This document shows positions 17,742-27,510 of a stretch of 64,000 nucleotides of DNA, piece by piece (the stretch's first letter is position 1; each line of letters starts with the position of its first letter). The stretch covers positions 1,674,001-1,738,000 of the forward strand of contig NZ_PIPX01000001.1 of NCBI RefSeq assembly GCF_003987225.1, read 5' to 3'. The translations under genes and the position numbers were made by a program. This DNA comes from Pseudidiomarina homiensis (GTDB taxonomy: Bacteria; Pseudomonadota; Gammaproteobacteria; Enterobacterales; Alteromonadaceae). The notes below the pieces were generated by a model, which did no database searches, was not told where the DNA came from, and saw only the letters and a list, made by a program, of their open reading frames with translations.

Positions 17742-18737
17742 ATGGCAGCATTTGGTACCGTATTTATGCCTGAAATGGCACTCAGCACCTTTAACGGCGA
17801 GCAGTGGAGTAAGCCCGAAGTTGTTGCTGCAGACCACATCAGCTTACATCCCGGCGCCCATGTTTTGCACTATGCTAGCACTTGCTTTGAAGGCCTCAAG
17901 GCGTTCCGTCATGAAGACGGTTCGATCACTATTTTCCGTATGGATGCCAATATTGCTCGGATGATCCAAAGTAGTCGCCTGTTGTCGTTGCCCGAGCCCT
18001 CTGCTCAGCAACTTGAAGACATGATTGTTGGCATCGTCCAGCATTTTGCCGATAAAGTTCCTGCACCACCTGGCTCGATGTACATTCGCCCTACGCACAT
18101 TGGCACCGAACCGGCGATTGGTAAGGCTGCGAACCCGAGTCTGACGTCGATGCTCTATGTACTGTTATCACCCGTTGGCGACTATTTTTCTGGCGGCATT
18201 CGCCCGCTACGCCTGCTACTCGAGCAGAACGGCTCACGCTGCGCTGCACACATGGGCATGATCAAAAGCGGCGGTAATTACGCTAGTGCCTTGCAGCCTA
18301 TTTTGACCGCACGTAAAGCGGTAAACGCCGACCAAGTGCTATTTTGCCCCGACGGTGACGTGCAAGAGACTGGTGCCGCTAACTTTTTGCTAATTGATGG
18401 CAATGAGATCATTACCAAAGCGCTCGATAGCACGTTTTTACACGGCATCACACGCGATTCCATTCTGACGCTTGCCCGCGATATGGGCATGACCGTAAGT
18501 GAACGCGAGCTGAGCGTGGATGAATTATTGGAACGCGCCAGTAAGCCAGGTACCGAAGCAGCTCTGTCAGGCACCGCCGCCGTACTCACACCGGTAGGAA
18601 CCCTAATTGAAAACGGCAAAGAATATACCGTCGGCAGCGGCCAACAAGGTCCCACCACTGAAAAGCTGCGTAAAGCACTTAACGCAGTGCAGTGGGGTGA
18701 AACGGAAGACGCGCATCGCTGGTTGACGCGCCTTTAA
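17742..18737 (+). CDS. ilvE: Branched-chain amino acid aminotransferase
   Basis: A 331-residue fold-type IV PLP aminotransferase. YASTCFEGLKAFR near residue 45, PTHIGTEPAIG, the PLP-lysine segment MIKSGGNYASAL and QETGAANFLL, HGITRDSIL and SGTAAVLTPVG are the ordered IlvE (class II BCAT) motifs. It performs the last step of Leu/Ile/Val synthesis and the first step of their breakdown. GTG at 17730 is in frame, but ATG 17742 (MAAFGTVFMPEM) gives a typical N-terminus. It is transcribed separately from the sigma operon across the strong hairpin. Confidence 0.9.
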   Translation: MAAFGTVFMPEMALSTFNGEQWSKPEVVAADHISLHPGAHVLHYASTCFEGLKAFRHEDGSITIFRMDANIARMIQSSRLLSLPEPSAQQLEDMIVGIVQHFADKVPAPPGSMYIRPTHIGTEPAIGKAANPSLTSMLYVLLSPVGDYFSGGIRPLRLLLEQNGSRCAAHMGMIKSGGNYASALQPILTARKAVNADQVLFCPDGDVQETGAANFLLIDGNEIITKALDSTFLHGITRDSILTLARDMGMTVSERELSVDELLERASKPGTEAALSGTAAVLTPVGTLIENGKEYTVGSGQQGPTTEKLRKALNAVQWGETEDAHRWLTRL

Positions 18738-18891
18738 AGTTCCCAACCATGCCGTTTATTATTCAAGAGTTGAATTGCCAAAAGCGACGTAAGCCAAATG
18801 CTGAATCGAAGCCTGTTATAGGCGCTTGGTCGGTCAATAGCATTAATGCGAAAGGTCAGAGTGTTTCAGCATTGTATGTTGAGAGTCCGTC

Positions 18892-19584
18892 ATGACCGTT
18901 ATGTGCACCTTATGCCAAAATACGGCTACCGAGTTCACGAAGGATAAACAACGAAGGTACTTCAAATGTGGCGAATGTGAGCTTATTTTCGCCGATCCAC
19001 GTGCAAAGTTAACAGGAAATTCCGAAAAGCAAATCTACGACCTTCACCAAAACGACCCAAGTGATGAAGGTTATCGTCGCTTTCTTCGCTTGCTCACCGA
19101 GCCGCTCCTTGAGCGCGTGGCTGCTGGAGCCGAAGGCCTCGACTTTGGCTGCGGTCCAGGCCCTACACTCAACCTGATGCTTGAAGAGGCCGGAATTCAC
19201 ATGGCCCTCTACGATATTTTTTATTACCCGGACAAAGCACCATTAGAGCAGCGTTATGATCTAGTGACCTGTACTGAGGTTGTAGAGCATTTCAATACAC
19301 CTGCGACGAGCTGGCCAACCTTAGTAAGTTTGCTCAAAGAAGGTGCATTGTTAGCGGTGATGACGTCACTCTTTACCCGCGAAACCCCGGAAGCTTTTTT
19401 GGCTTGGCAATACAAGAACGACCCGACCCACGTCAGTTTTTACACGCCCAAAACCATGCAATGGCTCGCCAACCACTTCGGACTCGAGTGCGAAATTGTT
19501 AGTCAGCGCGTGATTTTCTTTCGGCGAGCTCCGTCAACAAGACTAATACATCAGCGGGCCTCAGCCGTCAGCGGTGGCAGATAA
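18892..19584 (+). CDS. Class I SAM-dependent methyltransferase with N-terminal zinc-ribbon
   Basis: A 230-residue protein. Cys5/Cys8 (CTLC) and Cys pair FKCGEC form a zinc-ribbon like those of methyltransferases with a metal-binding N-terminus; the SAM fold follows with GLDFGCGPGPTL as motif I near residue 83 and DLVTCTEVVEHF as motif II. DPTHVSFYTPKTM is common in methyltransf_23-type enzymes. The substrate is unknown. Its last 34 bases overlap the tail of the convergent M23 peptidase gene, so mRNAs are complementary there. Confidence 0.8.
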   Translation: MTVMCTLCQNTATEFTKDKQRRYFKCGECELIFADPRAKLTGNSEKQIYDLHQNDPSDEGYRRFLRLLTEPLLERVAAGAEGLDFGCGPGPTLNLMLEEAGIHMALYDIFYYPDKAPLEQRYDLVTCTEVVEHFNTPATSWPTLVSLLKEGALLAVMTSLFTRETPEAFLAWQYKNDPTHVSFYTPKTMQWLANHFGLECEIVSQRVIFFRRAPSTRLIHQRASAVSGGR

Positions 19585-20930
19585 ATAGCACTGTCGCCGC
19601 TGGCAAATTGGGCTAGGCGCATCGTACGGTCTTCAAGGCCTTCGACAAATGCGATAAATTGCGCAAGCTCTTGCCCCGCCAAACGTTCGGTAGTGAGCTT
19701 TTTCAAGTTCAACGGATTCACACTTTTACCGTTTTTGTAGACTTCATAGTGCAGGTGACGCGCTTGCGAAAGACCGGTATTACCCAGAAATCCAATAACC
19801 TGACCCTGTTTCACTTTAACGCCGGGCTTGATGTCGCTGGCGAAGCCTTTCAAATGTGCGTATAGGGTTTCGTAGCCGTCATCATGTTGCAGTACGACAG
19901 CATTGCCATAAGTACTGTACCAATCTGCACGTTTTACTGTGGCGTTCCCTGCTGCCATGATGGGCGTGCCCGCCGGAGCACTGAAATCAATGCCCTTATG
20001 CATACGCGTGTAGCCCAACAACGGGTGCTTGCGCTGGCCGTAATGCGACGATAAGCGTGCGCCGTTTAAAGGTGTTTTCAACAGAAAACTCTCAGCAAGG
20101 CGGCCATCTTCAAGATAAAACGCGTCGTTATAGCGATACAAACGTAAATCGTCGTCGCTGTTTTTGAAGCGTAAATAGGTCGGTTTCAACGGTGTTTGCT
20201 GATGGGCAAATAGAGCTTCGTCTTCAGTCACAAGCGTGCGTTCAAATACCACTTCAAAGCGATTGCCGCTATAAACTTGCCGCTGGAAATCAATGAAATG
20301 AGATAATGCGAGCAAAGCACTATTGATCACATCACCAGGAATTCCCGCTGCCGCACCATCACCATATAAGCTGTGATTAATAACGATGGCATGCTCGGCA
20401 ACTTCAATGCGGGTCGGAACCTTGGTCTTGGTGACCTGCCAGTCATCGCCCCGCAGCAGTGCATCTACCCGAATCGCATATTCGCCCGCCAAACTCACTT
20501 GCCGCTGCCCAGCAACTTCGTCGATGGCGATGATGCTACCTGCTTGAAGTTTGTTTAATGGCACGACTTTGCGCAGCGCAATAGCCAAGTTCGCTATTTG
20601 TTGCGAACTAAAGCCTTGCTTCGAAAGGAGTGATGATACGGTCTGCCCACTTTTTAGCGTGACCCAATGCGCTTCGTTGGACATCGGGGTGAACGAGCGC
20701 TCCGCAGTAACGCTATCTTTCGCTAACGGCCTAGTGTGGTCAACATCGAGCGTTGCCTTAGCACGTTCTGTCGGTTGCAAAACATAAGGCGTGTCCCCCT
20801 GCTGCTTGGCTTGCGCTGGTTCTTGCTGAGTTTCAGTAGCTTCATCAACTGAAACCTCTGTCGGCGCATCACTACAACCTAGCTGCAAATAAGCAACTGT
20901 GAAGCCCAGCGCAATTAACAATCTTCGCAT
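19551..20930 (-). CDS. M23-family peptidoglycan endopeptidase lipoprotein (MepM-like)
   Basis: A 459-residue protein. The lipobox LQLGC places a lipidated Cys at residue 19; a low-complexity linker follows, then an OapA/LysM-like region (HWVTLKSGQTVSSLLSKQGFS), a middle domain (ALSHFIDFQRQVYSGNRFEVVFE) and the C-terminal M23 lysostaphin-type domain with zinc ligands in RMHKGIDFSAPAGTP and ARHLHYEVYKNGK. The order matches MepM-type DD-endopeptidases that cut cell-wall cross-links. The frame opens at 21041, but ATG 20930, preceded by AGGATA, gives the lipoprotein signal. It is downstream of the ScsD-like gene on the same strand. Confidence 0.87.
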   Translation of the reverse strand: MRRLLIALGFTVAYLQLGCSDAPTEVSVDEATETQQEPAQAKQQGDTPYVLQPTERAKATLDVDHTRPLAKDSVTAERSFTPMSNEAHWVTLKSGQTVSSLLSKQGFSSQQIANLAIALRKVVPLNKLQAGSIIAIDEVAGQRQVSLAGEYAIRVDALLRGDDWQVTKTKVPTRIEVAEHAIVINHSLYGDGAAAGIPGDVINSALLALSHFIDFQRQVYSGNRFEVVFERTLVTEDEALFAHQQTPLKPTYLRFKNSDDDLRLYRYNDAFYLEDGRLAESFLLKTPLNGARLSSHYGQRKHPLLGYTRMHKGIDFSAPAGTPIMAAGNATVKRADWYSTYGNAVVLQHDDGYETLYAHLKGFASDIKPGVKVKQGQVIGFLGNTGLSQARHLHYEVYKNGKSVNPLNLKKLTTERLAGQELAQFIAFVEGLEDRTMRLAQFASGDSAIYLPPLTAEAR

Positions 20931-21009
20931 TCGGTATCCTAGCTCTTTTAATTCAAGCGCCATTCTACTCAAAAACCGCTGGTGAACAACAGTCAGGTTT
21001 ACTCGCTTT

Positions 21010-21495
21010 TTACGCCAAGTAGGCCCAAAGCCAACGCGCATAGAGCCCTAACGGGGTGGTTACGCCTGCGGTGAACGAGTGAATCTCGCCATTGCGGACG
21101 ATGGCAAAAGCTGGTGTTACGGGCACGCCCCACTGGTGAGAAATGGCCGCGTCGGGATCGTTGACCACAGCAAGTTCGTAATTGTTGGTTTGCAAATAAC
21201 GCTGCACTTGATTCGGCGAGCCAGAACTCATGGCTACACTGACCACCGGTAAATAGTTATCGACCCAGTCCACACTAGGTGTCAGCACATGACACACAGG
21301 ACACCAAGAGCCCCAGAAGTAAACAATTACCGGCTCCCCATAGCTTTGCTCAACCAAATCAATATGCTGCTCGTTTAGCGTCACCCAACGCGTATCGGGT
21401 AATGCACCTTTCGGAAGATCTTTGCCACGCCATAGATCCATGACCGTGACGACGACCAGTGCCAACAAAATAAAAAGTAGTGTCTTGCGAATCAT
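21010..21495 (-). CDS. Membrane-anchored thioredoxin-fold protein (ScsD/TlpA-like)
   Basis: A 161-residue protein with an N-terminal membrane anchor (TLLFILLALVVVTVMDLW) and a periplasmic thioredoxin domain. The redox motif is WCPVC (residues about 69-72), and cis-Pro is in PVTPAFAIV. The CPVC motif and small size match ScsD-like protein-disulphide proteins. Expected role is periplasmic thiol/disulphide exchange. It is 80 bases upstream of the M23 lipoprotein gene and on the same strand. Confidence 0.8.
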   Translation of the reverse strand: MIRKTLLFILLALVVVTVMDLWRGKDLPKGALPDTRWVTLNEQHIDLVEQSYGEPVIVYFWGSWCPVCHVLTPSVDWVDNYLPVVSVAMSSGSPNQVQRYLQTNNYELAVVNDPDAAISHQWGVPVTPAFAIVRNGEIHSFTAGVTTPLGLYARWLWAYLA

Positions 21496-21549
21496 TTTTT
21501 ATCATTAAGCAGCTTAAAAGTTGCTGCTAACTCTATACCTTTCAGGTTG

Positions 21550-22257
21550 TTATTGAAACTCCATAATCATGTTCTCGGCAGCCTGCGCCCAGATAGCAGC
21601 TGCCTGCGCAGACGGATGATAGCCATCCGCAGCAATGAATTCAGGTGCGTAAGGCAAGTCGAACTTTAACAGTTCAGTGTTTGCGTGTGTCTGACAATGC
21701 GCTGCTAGATGGTGGTTCAATTCCAACGCTTGCCGCCCAACAAACCAACGTAGTGGCTGCGGCAGCGCGGGAAACTTGTGCATCGGTGGTAGCGAGGTAT
21801 AGATAATTCTTTTCGCCCCTAACTGCTCGCTTAAATAGTGCGTGAGATGTTCTAAATCCGTACGCCATTGGCTCACTGAGGTGCGCTTTGTTACGTCGTT
21901 CACACCAACCGAGACGAGCACCGCATCAGGTGCAGCAATTCTCAATTCGGTCCCTTGTAGCAACGCCAACACCTTCGCACAAGTCAGGCTCGACTGCGCC
22001 ACCAGCTGCCACTCCAGCGCACGGTGTTCACTCAACGCCGCGACTAACTTTCCAGTCACCGCTTCGGCTTGCGCGTCGCACCCCACCCCAGCAATCGCTG
22101 AGTCACCTATCAGCAACAACGACTGGGAGGGCTGCACTCCCTCTCGTTGTCCGTGGCGTGGGCCGGGCGGCTCCGGCAGACGTGGCGTTGTCTGGCGTAC
22201 TCGCTTGCCCTGCACGAGGAGCAGCGGAGCAGCAAGAGCGAATAAAAGTTTACGCAT
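21550..22257 (-). CDS. SGNH/GDSL-type hydrolase
   Basis: A 235-residue exported or membrane-anchored hydrolase. After a hydrophobic N-terminus (MRKLLFALAAPLLLVQG), the GDSAIAGVGC block I holds the nucleophile Ser, VSVGVNDVTKR is block III with the oxyanion Asn, and ADGYHPSAQAAAIWA holds the catalytic Asp/His. The proteins of this type are lipases/esterases or cell-envelope deacetylases; substrate unknown. It is followed on the same strand by the ScsD-like gene after about 54 bases. Confidence 0.8.
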   Translation of the reverse strand: MRKLLFALAAPLLLVQGKRVRQTTPRLPEPPGPRHGQREGVQPSQSLLLIGDSAIAGVGCDAQAEAVTGKLVAALSEHRALEWQLVAQSSLTCAKVLALLQGTELRIAAPDAVLVSVGVNDVTKRTSVSQWRTDLEHLTHYLSEQLGAKRIIYTSLPPMHKFPALPQPLRWFVGRQALELNHHLAAHCQTHANTELLKFDLPYAPEFIAADGYHPSAQAAAIWAQAAENMIMEFQ

Positions 22258-22319
22258 GAGGCTAAGGGTCCTGTCAGTGGCGTGCTAAACTATGGCTAAA
22301 ACCATAATACGAGAGACGT

Positions 22320-22763
22320 ATGAAAATCTACGTTGATGCTGATGCTTGTCCAACGGTGATTAAAGATATTTTATACCGTGCGGCAGAGCGCAAGCAGCTT
22401 GAGCTATTGCTGGTGGCGAATCAGCCCTTACGCGTGCCCGCTTCCAAGTTCATCAAAACGTTAACCGTGACCAGTGGCTTCGACGTCGCCGATGATGAAA
22501 TCGTCAAGCGCTGCGAAGCCGGTGATCTGGTCATTACGGCAGATATCCCGTTGGCCGCCGAAGTCATCGAAAAAGGCGGACAAGCTCTTAGCCCGCGTGG
22601 CGAGCTGTTCACCAAGGACAACATTCGCGGCCGCCTGAACGTACGGGATTTCATGGATACCATGCGCGCCAGCGGTATTCAAAGCGGTGGTCCGCCGCCA
22701 CTGAGTCAACGCGACCGCATGGAATTCGCCAACCACCTTGATCGCATTTTGGCGCGCGCCTAA
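22320..22763 (+). CDS. yaiI: YaiI/YqxD family protein (DUF188)
   Basis: A 147-residue cytoplasmic protein of the UPF0178/YaiI family: [24 protein letters not shown] at the start, [21 protein letters not shown] in the middle and [20 protein letters not shown] near the end. The fold is PIN/NYN-like with conserved acidic residues, so a nuclease activity is possible but not shown. Length equals the family's usual 145-150. Confidence 0.88.
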   Translation: MKIYVDADACPTVIKDILYRAAERKQLELLLVANQPLRVPASKFIKTLTVTSGFDVADDEIVKRCEAGDLVITADIPLAAEVIEKGGQALSPRGELFTKDNIRGRLNVRDFMDTMRASGIQSGGPPPLSQRDRMEFANHLDRILARA

Positions 22764-22784
22764 GCCTTTAGTGACATAAAAAAA

Positions 22785-22805
22785 CCCGCCAAGCGGCGGG
22801 TTTCT
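22785..22805. terminator. Bidirectional terminator between yaiI and the S9 peptidase gene
   Basis: CCCGCC (22785-22790) pairs with GGCGGG (22795-22800), with A-rich sequence before and T-rich after, so it can serve both convergent genes. Confidence 0.85.
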
Positions 22806-22809
22806 TCAC

Positions 22810-25245
22810 TTATTTCTCTGTTTTTAAGTACAAATCAAGCCACCGCGTCTGCTCCCACAACATATGCAGTACCGATTCGCGAGCACGATAGCCATGTGAC
22901 TCATGCGGTAGCATCACCAAACGCGCGGTACCGCCAAGGCCTTTCACTGCCTGATACAAGCGTTCTGACTGCATCGGGAAGGTGCCTGAGTTGTTGTCGT
23001 TGCTGCCATGGATCATCAACAAAGGTTCGTTGATTTTGTGCGCATGGAAGAACGGTGACATACCAATGTATAAATCAGTATCGTCCCAAACGGTGCGCTC
23101 TTCGCGTTGGAAGCCAAACGGCGTTAAGCTCCGGTTGTAGGCGCCACTGCGAGCTATACCGGTGGTGAACAAATCGCTATGCGCCAGCATATTTGCCGTC
23201 ATAAACGCGCCATAGGAATGGCCACCAAGCGCTACGCGCTCAGGGTCGGTTACACCACGGTCAACACCGGCTTTGATCGCCGCACGGCCATTCATCACCA
23301 ACTGTTCAATAAACGTATCGTTAGGACGATTTTCGCCCTCACCGACGATCGGCATGGTCGCGTTCGCTAATACCGCATAGCCTTGAGTGGCAAGATACTG
23401 CGGACCCCAGTAACTAATACGGACAAACTCATAAGGTGAACCCGACACCTGAGCGGCGGCAGATGAGCTCTTATATTCGCGCGGGTAGGCCCAAATCATC
23501 GTCGGCAGTGGGCCGTCGGTTTCCTTGTTATAACCGGCTGGTAAATACAGCTCCGCCGACATCGCCAGTCCATCTTCGCGCTCATAATTAATCATTTCAC
23601 GCGTGATGCCTTTGGTGTGCGGCATTGGGTGGGCTGTTTCGGTCAAGGCTGTCAGTTCAGCGTCATCAACGTCACGGACAAAAAAGTCTGCTGGATCTTC
23701 GACACCTTCGCGTTGCGTTAAGAACGTCATTTCACCAGCGTCAATCAAATCGACTGGACGTTCAAAATAAGGCGCTTCGCTACGCCACAGGCGTTCTTTC
23801 TCACCACTTTGCAAATCAAACTGGTCAATGAACGGACGGTCACCTTCGGGCGAAGCGCCAGTACCCGTTAACAGCACCTTGCCGTCCTGTACATGCAACA
23901 AGCGACGACCATCAACGTCAACGGTAAAAGGCTGACCTGGGTCATTATAGCGATCTTCCCATGAGCGATCCCAAACCAATTGCGGTTCAGCGTCAGAGGT
24001 GGCATCGACAAGCCACAGCTTTTCGTCCCGATCGGCCCACCAGCGCTCCCAAATCAGAATTGTTTCTTCATCGGCAGCCAATACACGACCTAAACGCTTG
24101 CTCAGATCGATTAACTTTTGCGGTTCAGCTTCAAAAGGAGCGGCTTGCTGGAATACTTGATCACGTATTTCAGCCTCAACTGCGGGATCGCCTTGGTCGG
24201 TGGCTTCCGCCCACACGAGCGTAGCGTCGGCATCGTTACGCCACTGCACTGAGCGACGACCTTGTACTACAGCATCAAATGCAATCGGCAGGTTATCTGC
24301 TAAGCCTTGCTCGACAACAGTGTAGACATTTTCTCCCGCTGAGTTCCAGACCATGGTCGTTTCTGGAAAGCGATAATAAGGTACCGCATAAGAATAAGGA
24401 CGCTTAATTTCGCTCACCAGCAAATAATCGTCACTTGGAGACACGCTTACGCCGTTATAAATGGCCTGAGAACCAATCTTTTGCTCATCGCCATTCACCG
24501 CAAAGAAACGAATCTGGCTGGTAAAGTAGTAGTCGAATAAGGCTTCGTCAGTCTTGTTTTGCAACAAATCTTGGTAGGTCCGCGCCGGCGCATTACGCCC
24601 TGCACTCTCAGTGACAACTGGACCCGTCGGTACATTGGATGGCTTAGGTTTCGCCAGGCCTTCTGCTACCGTGTAGCTGTACAAGCCGCTGCTATCGTGA
24701 CGCCACTCTAAACGCGGTCCCCAGACGGCATTCAAAGGTGTGCTCGACCATTGCTTGGCGGTGCCGGCATTAACATCGATAAGCCACAGGTCGACGCTAT
24801 CGACCGTTTGCTGTGCCACTGCAATATAGTCGCCGTTCGGCGCCCAGCTCGCACCCAGAAGTTTCAGATCGCTAGGCAGCCCATCGACCTTTAATTCACT
24901 ACCATCATCGACATCAACCAACTTTAATTCGCTAATGTAGCGCGCTTGGCTGACCGTGTAGTTGGCTGGGTTAATACGACGCCCAGCAAGCTTTAACTGT
25001 TCCGCAGCGACATCGGCGATGGTCGGTAGTGCTGGGTAGCCAGTCACTAAGAGCACGTCGCCATCTGGGCTTAAGCTGCCGCCTGGTGACGGAGCCGCAT
25101 CAACGATATCAATAATCGCTTGATCAGGTTCTTGATACGTTAACTTAACGGGGTTGGCCTCAACTGCCGTGACGCCACTCACACTCAATAAGGCGCCGGC
25201 ACCGATAGCCAACGCTAATGAGCTTACTTTCAACGTTTTTAGCAT
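22810..25245 (-). CDS. Exported S9-family serine peptidase (prolyl-oligopeptidase-like)
   Basis: An 811-residue exported peptidase. The signal peptide is followed by a long beta-propeller region (about 40-560; repeated WAPNGDYIAVAQ, LEWRHDSSGLYSY-type blades) and a C-terminal alpha/beta-hydrolase domain with Ser677 (GGHSYGAFM), Asp750 (HGSNDNNSG) and His784 (HESHGYR). GHSYGAF and the length are close to the glutamyl-endopeptidase/DAP-like branch of S9 rather than to DPP4. Likely degrades peptides in the periplasm. Promoter region faces the amidase gene. Confidence 0.88.
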   Translation of the reverse strand: MLKTLKVSSLALAIGAGALLSVSGVTAVEANPVKLTYQEPDQAIIDIVDAAPSPGGSLSPDGDVLLVTGYPALPTIADVAAEQLKLAGRRINPANYTVSQARYISELKLVDVDDGSELKVDGLPSDLKLLGASWAPNGDYIAVAQQTVDSVDLWLIDVNAGTAKQWSSTPLNAVWGPRLEWRHDSSGLYSYTVAEGLAKPKPSNVPTGPVVTESAGRNAPARTYQDLLQNKTDEALFDYYFTSQIRFFAVNGDEQKIGSQAIYNGVSVSPSDDYLLVSEIKRPYSYAVPYYRFPETTMVWNSAGENVYTVVEQGLADNLPIAFDAVVQGRRSVQWRNDADATLVWAEATDQGDPAVEAEIRDQVFQQAAPFEAEPQKLIDLSKRLGRVLAADEETILIWERWWADRDEKLWLVDATSDAEPQLVWDRSWEDRYNDPGQPFTVDVDGRRLLHVQDGKVLLTGTGASPEGDRPFIDQFDLQSGEKERLWRSEAPYFERPVDLIDAGEMTFLTQREGVEDPADFFVRDVDDAELTALTETAHPMPHTKGITREMINYEREDGLAMSAELYLPAGYNKETDGPLPTMIWAYPREYKSSSAAAQVSGSPYEFVRISYWGPQYLATQGYAVLANATMPIVGEGENRPNDTFIEQLVMNGRAAIKAGVDRGVTDPERVALGGHSYGAFMTANMLAHSDLFTTGIARSGAYNRSLTPFGFQREERTVWDDTDLYIGMSPFFHAHKINEPLLMIHGSNDNNSGTFPMQSERLYQAVKGLGGTARLVMLPHESHGYRARESVLHMLWEQTRWLDLYLKTEK

Positions 25246-25360
25246 TGTTATTATCCTTTCTTGTGTTTACTTTAAGCTAACACATAAATCGAAGCGATCA
25301 GTCATTGAAGCCCGACAACAATCGCAGCAATTTGGGCTTTAACCGCATAGCGAGCGTGCC

Positions 25361-26755
25361 ATGTCTTACGAAGAAAGTATAAAGCAGCGATTTGAGCGCA
25401 TTGCGAAGCTCAACCCGAAACTCAACGCCTTCGTTGAGCTTTTTCACGAGTCGGCGCTTGCAACAGCGCAACAGTGTGATCAGGCCGAACCGCAAGGGCC
25501 GTTGCATGGTTTACCGGTTTCGATCAAAGAGTGTTATCAGCTGGCAGGTACCGCTACTACCATTAACTATCCGCCGCTGCGCAACTATCGTGCGGATACA
25601 ACGTCACCCTTGGTGCAGCGACTCATCGATGCGGGTGCGGTGATCGTAGGTAAAACCAACGTGCCGGCGTTATTAGCCGACGCGCAAACCTTTGGTCCGC
25701 TCTACCCCACCGCTAATAATCCTTACGATCTCAGTCGCACACCGGGCGGCAGCACAGGTGGTGGCGCTGCGGCACTGGCGGCGGGTTTAGTTGACCTTGA
25801 GCTTGGCAGTGATATTGGTGGGTCAATCCGTAATCCCGCGAATTTCTGCGGACTCTATGGCCTAAAGCCGACCGAAAACGGAAATGCGCACGATGGTCAC
25901 ATACCACCGTTGCCCGGGCACGACGTCGGCATCCACCTGATGAACAGCACTGGCCCGTTAGCGCGCAGTGCATCACTGTTAAAATCCGCTTACGACGTGT
26001 TGTATCAACCTGATTGGCAACGCCGCTTTTATCTACCCATTGCACGTCCACAAGTAACGCCCGAGAACTTGGCCGGCTATCGCTTTGGCTATATCGATAG
26101 TTTTATGGGCTTAGGCCCTGGACACGACGTGAGTCATGCATTGGACAAAACGATCCGTGACCTACGTGACAAAGGTGCTTGTGTAGAGAAAATCACCATA
26201 GACCCACAACTCGCCCGCCAGCTACTCACGCTATGGGTTGAGCTCTTTGGCTTCGTGATGGGGCAAACCATGAGTTGGCCTGTGCGTAAGCTTATCTACT
26301 GGCAGTACAGTAAGCTTTTAAAACGTTCCAGTCTGCCAGCGACGAAGGCTCTGAAGTCTGGGCTTGGTTTAAATTTGAAGCGCTTAAGTGCAGCCTTGAA
26401 AGAACGCGACGAAGTGATCGCCGAAATCAACCGGCTTTACGCCCAAGTTGACGTGGTTTTAAGTCCTACCGCATTAGGCCCAGCTTTTCCGCATAATCAC
26501 CAACATGAAGCGATTCTTTTAGACGGTGAAGCTGTGCCCTATGTCGACTACTGCTTTCCGTTTGTGATGCTCTACAACTTAACTGGGCAGCCCGTACTTA
26601 ACGTACCGACAGGACTCACCGAAGGCGGCCTGCCCGTTGGCTTGTCATTTGCCGCAGCGCACCACCAAGAGCCCACATTGCTCCATTTAGCGCAGCTGCT
26701 CGAAGCTGAAGGCTACCAACCAATACCACCGAAACTTGAGGTTAAACGATGCTAA
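25361..26755 (+). CDS. Amidase (amidase-signature family)
   Basis: A 464-residue amidase-signature enzyme. The Ser-cisSer-Lys triad is visible: Lys in PVSIKECY (residue about 55), the cis-Ser in RTPGGSTGGGAAAL and the nucleophile in SDIGGSIRNPANFCG. No signal peptide. It hydrolyses an amide bond; the substrate is unknown, with fatty-acid amide hydrolase-like enzymes and bacterial amidases both possible. The next gene starts inside its last 7 bases, so the two are co-translated. Confidence 0.85.
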   Translation: MSYEESIKQRFERIAKLNPKLNAFVELFHESALATAQQCDQAEPQGPLHGLPVSIKECYQLAGTATTINYPPLRNYRADTTSPLVQRLIDAGAVIVGKTNVPALLADAQTFGPLYPTANNPYDLSRTPGGSTGGGAAALAAGLVDLELGSDIGGSIRNPANFCGLYGLKPTENGNAHDGHIPPLPGHDVGIHLMNSTGPLARSASLLKSAYDVLYQPDWQRRFYLPIARPQVTPENLAGYRFGYIDSFMGLGPGHDVSHALDKTIRDLRDKGACVEKITIDPQLARQLLTLWVELFGFVMGQTMSWPVRKLIYWQYSKLLKRSSLPATKALKSGLGLNLKRLSAALKERDEVIAEINRLYAQVDVVLSPTALGPAFPHNHQHEAILLDGEAVPYVDYCFPFVMLYNLTGQPVLNVPTGLTEGGLPVGLSFAAAHHQEPTLLHLAQLLEAEGYQPIPPKLEVKRC

Positions 26756-27495
26756 AAACGTTGTTCGCAGTACTCATTTTCACCTGTGCTTTTGCCAGCG
26801 CTTCTGTAGTTGCTGCCAGCGATGAGCCCTACTTCGCCGGCCAGCAACCAAGCCTTGCCGAACTGCAACAAGCACAAACCAAAGCCGCAACCGAAGACAA
26901 GCTGCTCATGCTGGTGTTGGGTGCCGACTGGTGCCACGATAGCCAAGCGCTGATGGCGCATTTTTCTGAGGCGGAATTCAAACGCCAGCTACAGCAACGT
27001 TTCGTCGTGCAACCTTATGACGTTGGCTATGTTGACCGCGGTTTTAACGTTGCCCAAGCCTATGGTCAGCCCACTTACTATGGTACGCCGACGGTCATGA
27101 TCATCGATCCTGAGACTGGCCAAGTACTGAACAAAGCCGACTGGCAACACTGGACGAATGCAGCTTCGCGCAGTGGCGACGAGTTTGATGCCTATTTTTT
27201 AGAGCGTTCATTCACGGCACCAGCGCCAAACAACGCTTGGCAGCAACGCGTGCAAGCGTTTGAGGCGCAACAAGCACTTCGTGTGCGTGCTGGCTTTCAG
27301 ACGGTAAGCCCGCTGATGCAAGCTTATATGGCGTCGGACCGCAAGACATCGAGAGCCGAATTCATGGCATTGTGGTCTGAACTGGCCGATTTCCGTAATA
27401 AGGTATTTGACGCAACTGTTAAACTGAGTCAACAAACTGAAGCAACTGAACTCCCCCAGTTTGCCCCGCAAAGCTGGGAAGAATCCGCGCAGTAA
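26749..27495 (+). CDS. Exported thioredoxin-fold protein with single-Cys motif
   Basis: A 248-residue exported protein: signal peptide (ending VVAA|SDEP), then a thioredoxin fold (residues about 45-150) whose active site reads ADWCHDS, that is C-H-D-S with only one Cys, and cis-Pro in YGTPTVMIID. The remaining 90 residues are helical and unrecognised. A CxxS site cannot run a dithiol reaction, so a monothiol, isomerase-like or binding role is more likely. It overlaps the amidase gene by 7 bases and is followed by an SDR gene 15 bases later. Confidence 0.75.
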   Translation: MLKTLFAVLIFTCAFASASVVAASDEPYFAGQQPSLAELQQAQTKAATEDKLLMLVLGADWCHDSQALMAHFSEAEFKRQLQQRFVVQPYDVGYVDRGFNVAQAYGQPTYYGTPTVMIIDPETGQVLNKADWQHWTNAASRSGDEFDAYFLERSFTAPAPNNAWQQRVQAFEAQQALRVRAGFQTVSPLMQAYMASDRKTSRAEFMALWSELADFRNKVFDATVKLSQQTEATELPQFAPQSWEESAQ

Positions 27496-27510
27496 CAAGG
27501 AGCAACAGCT

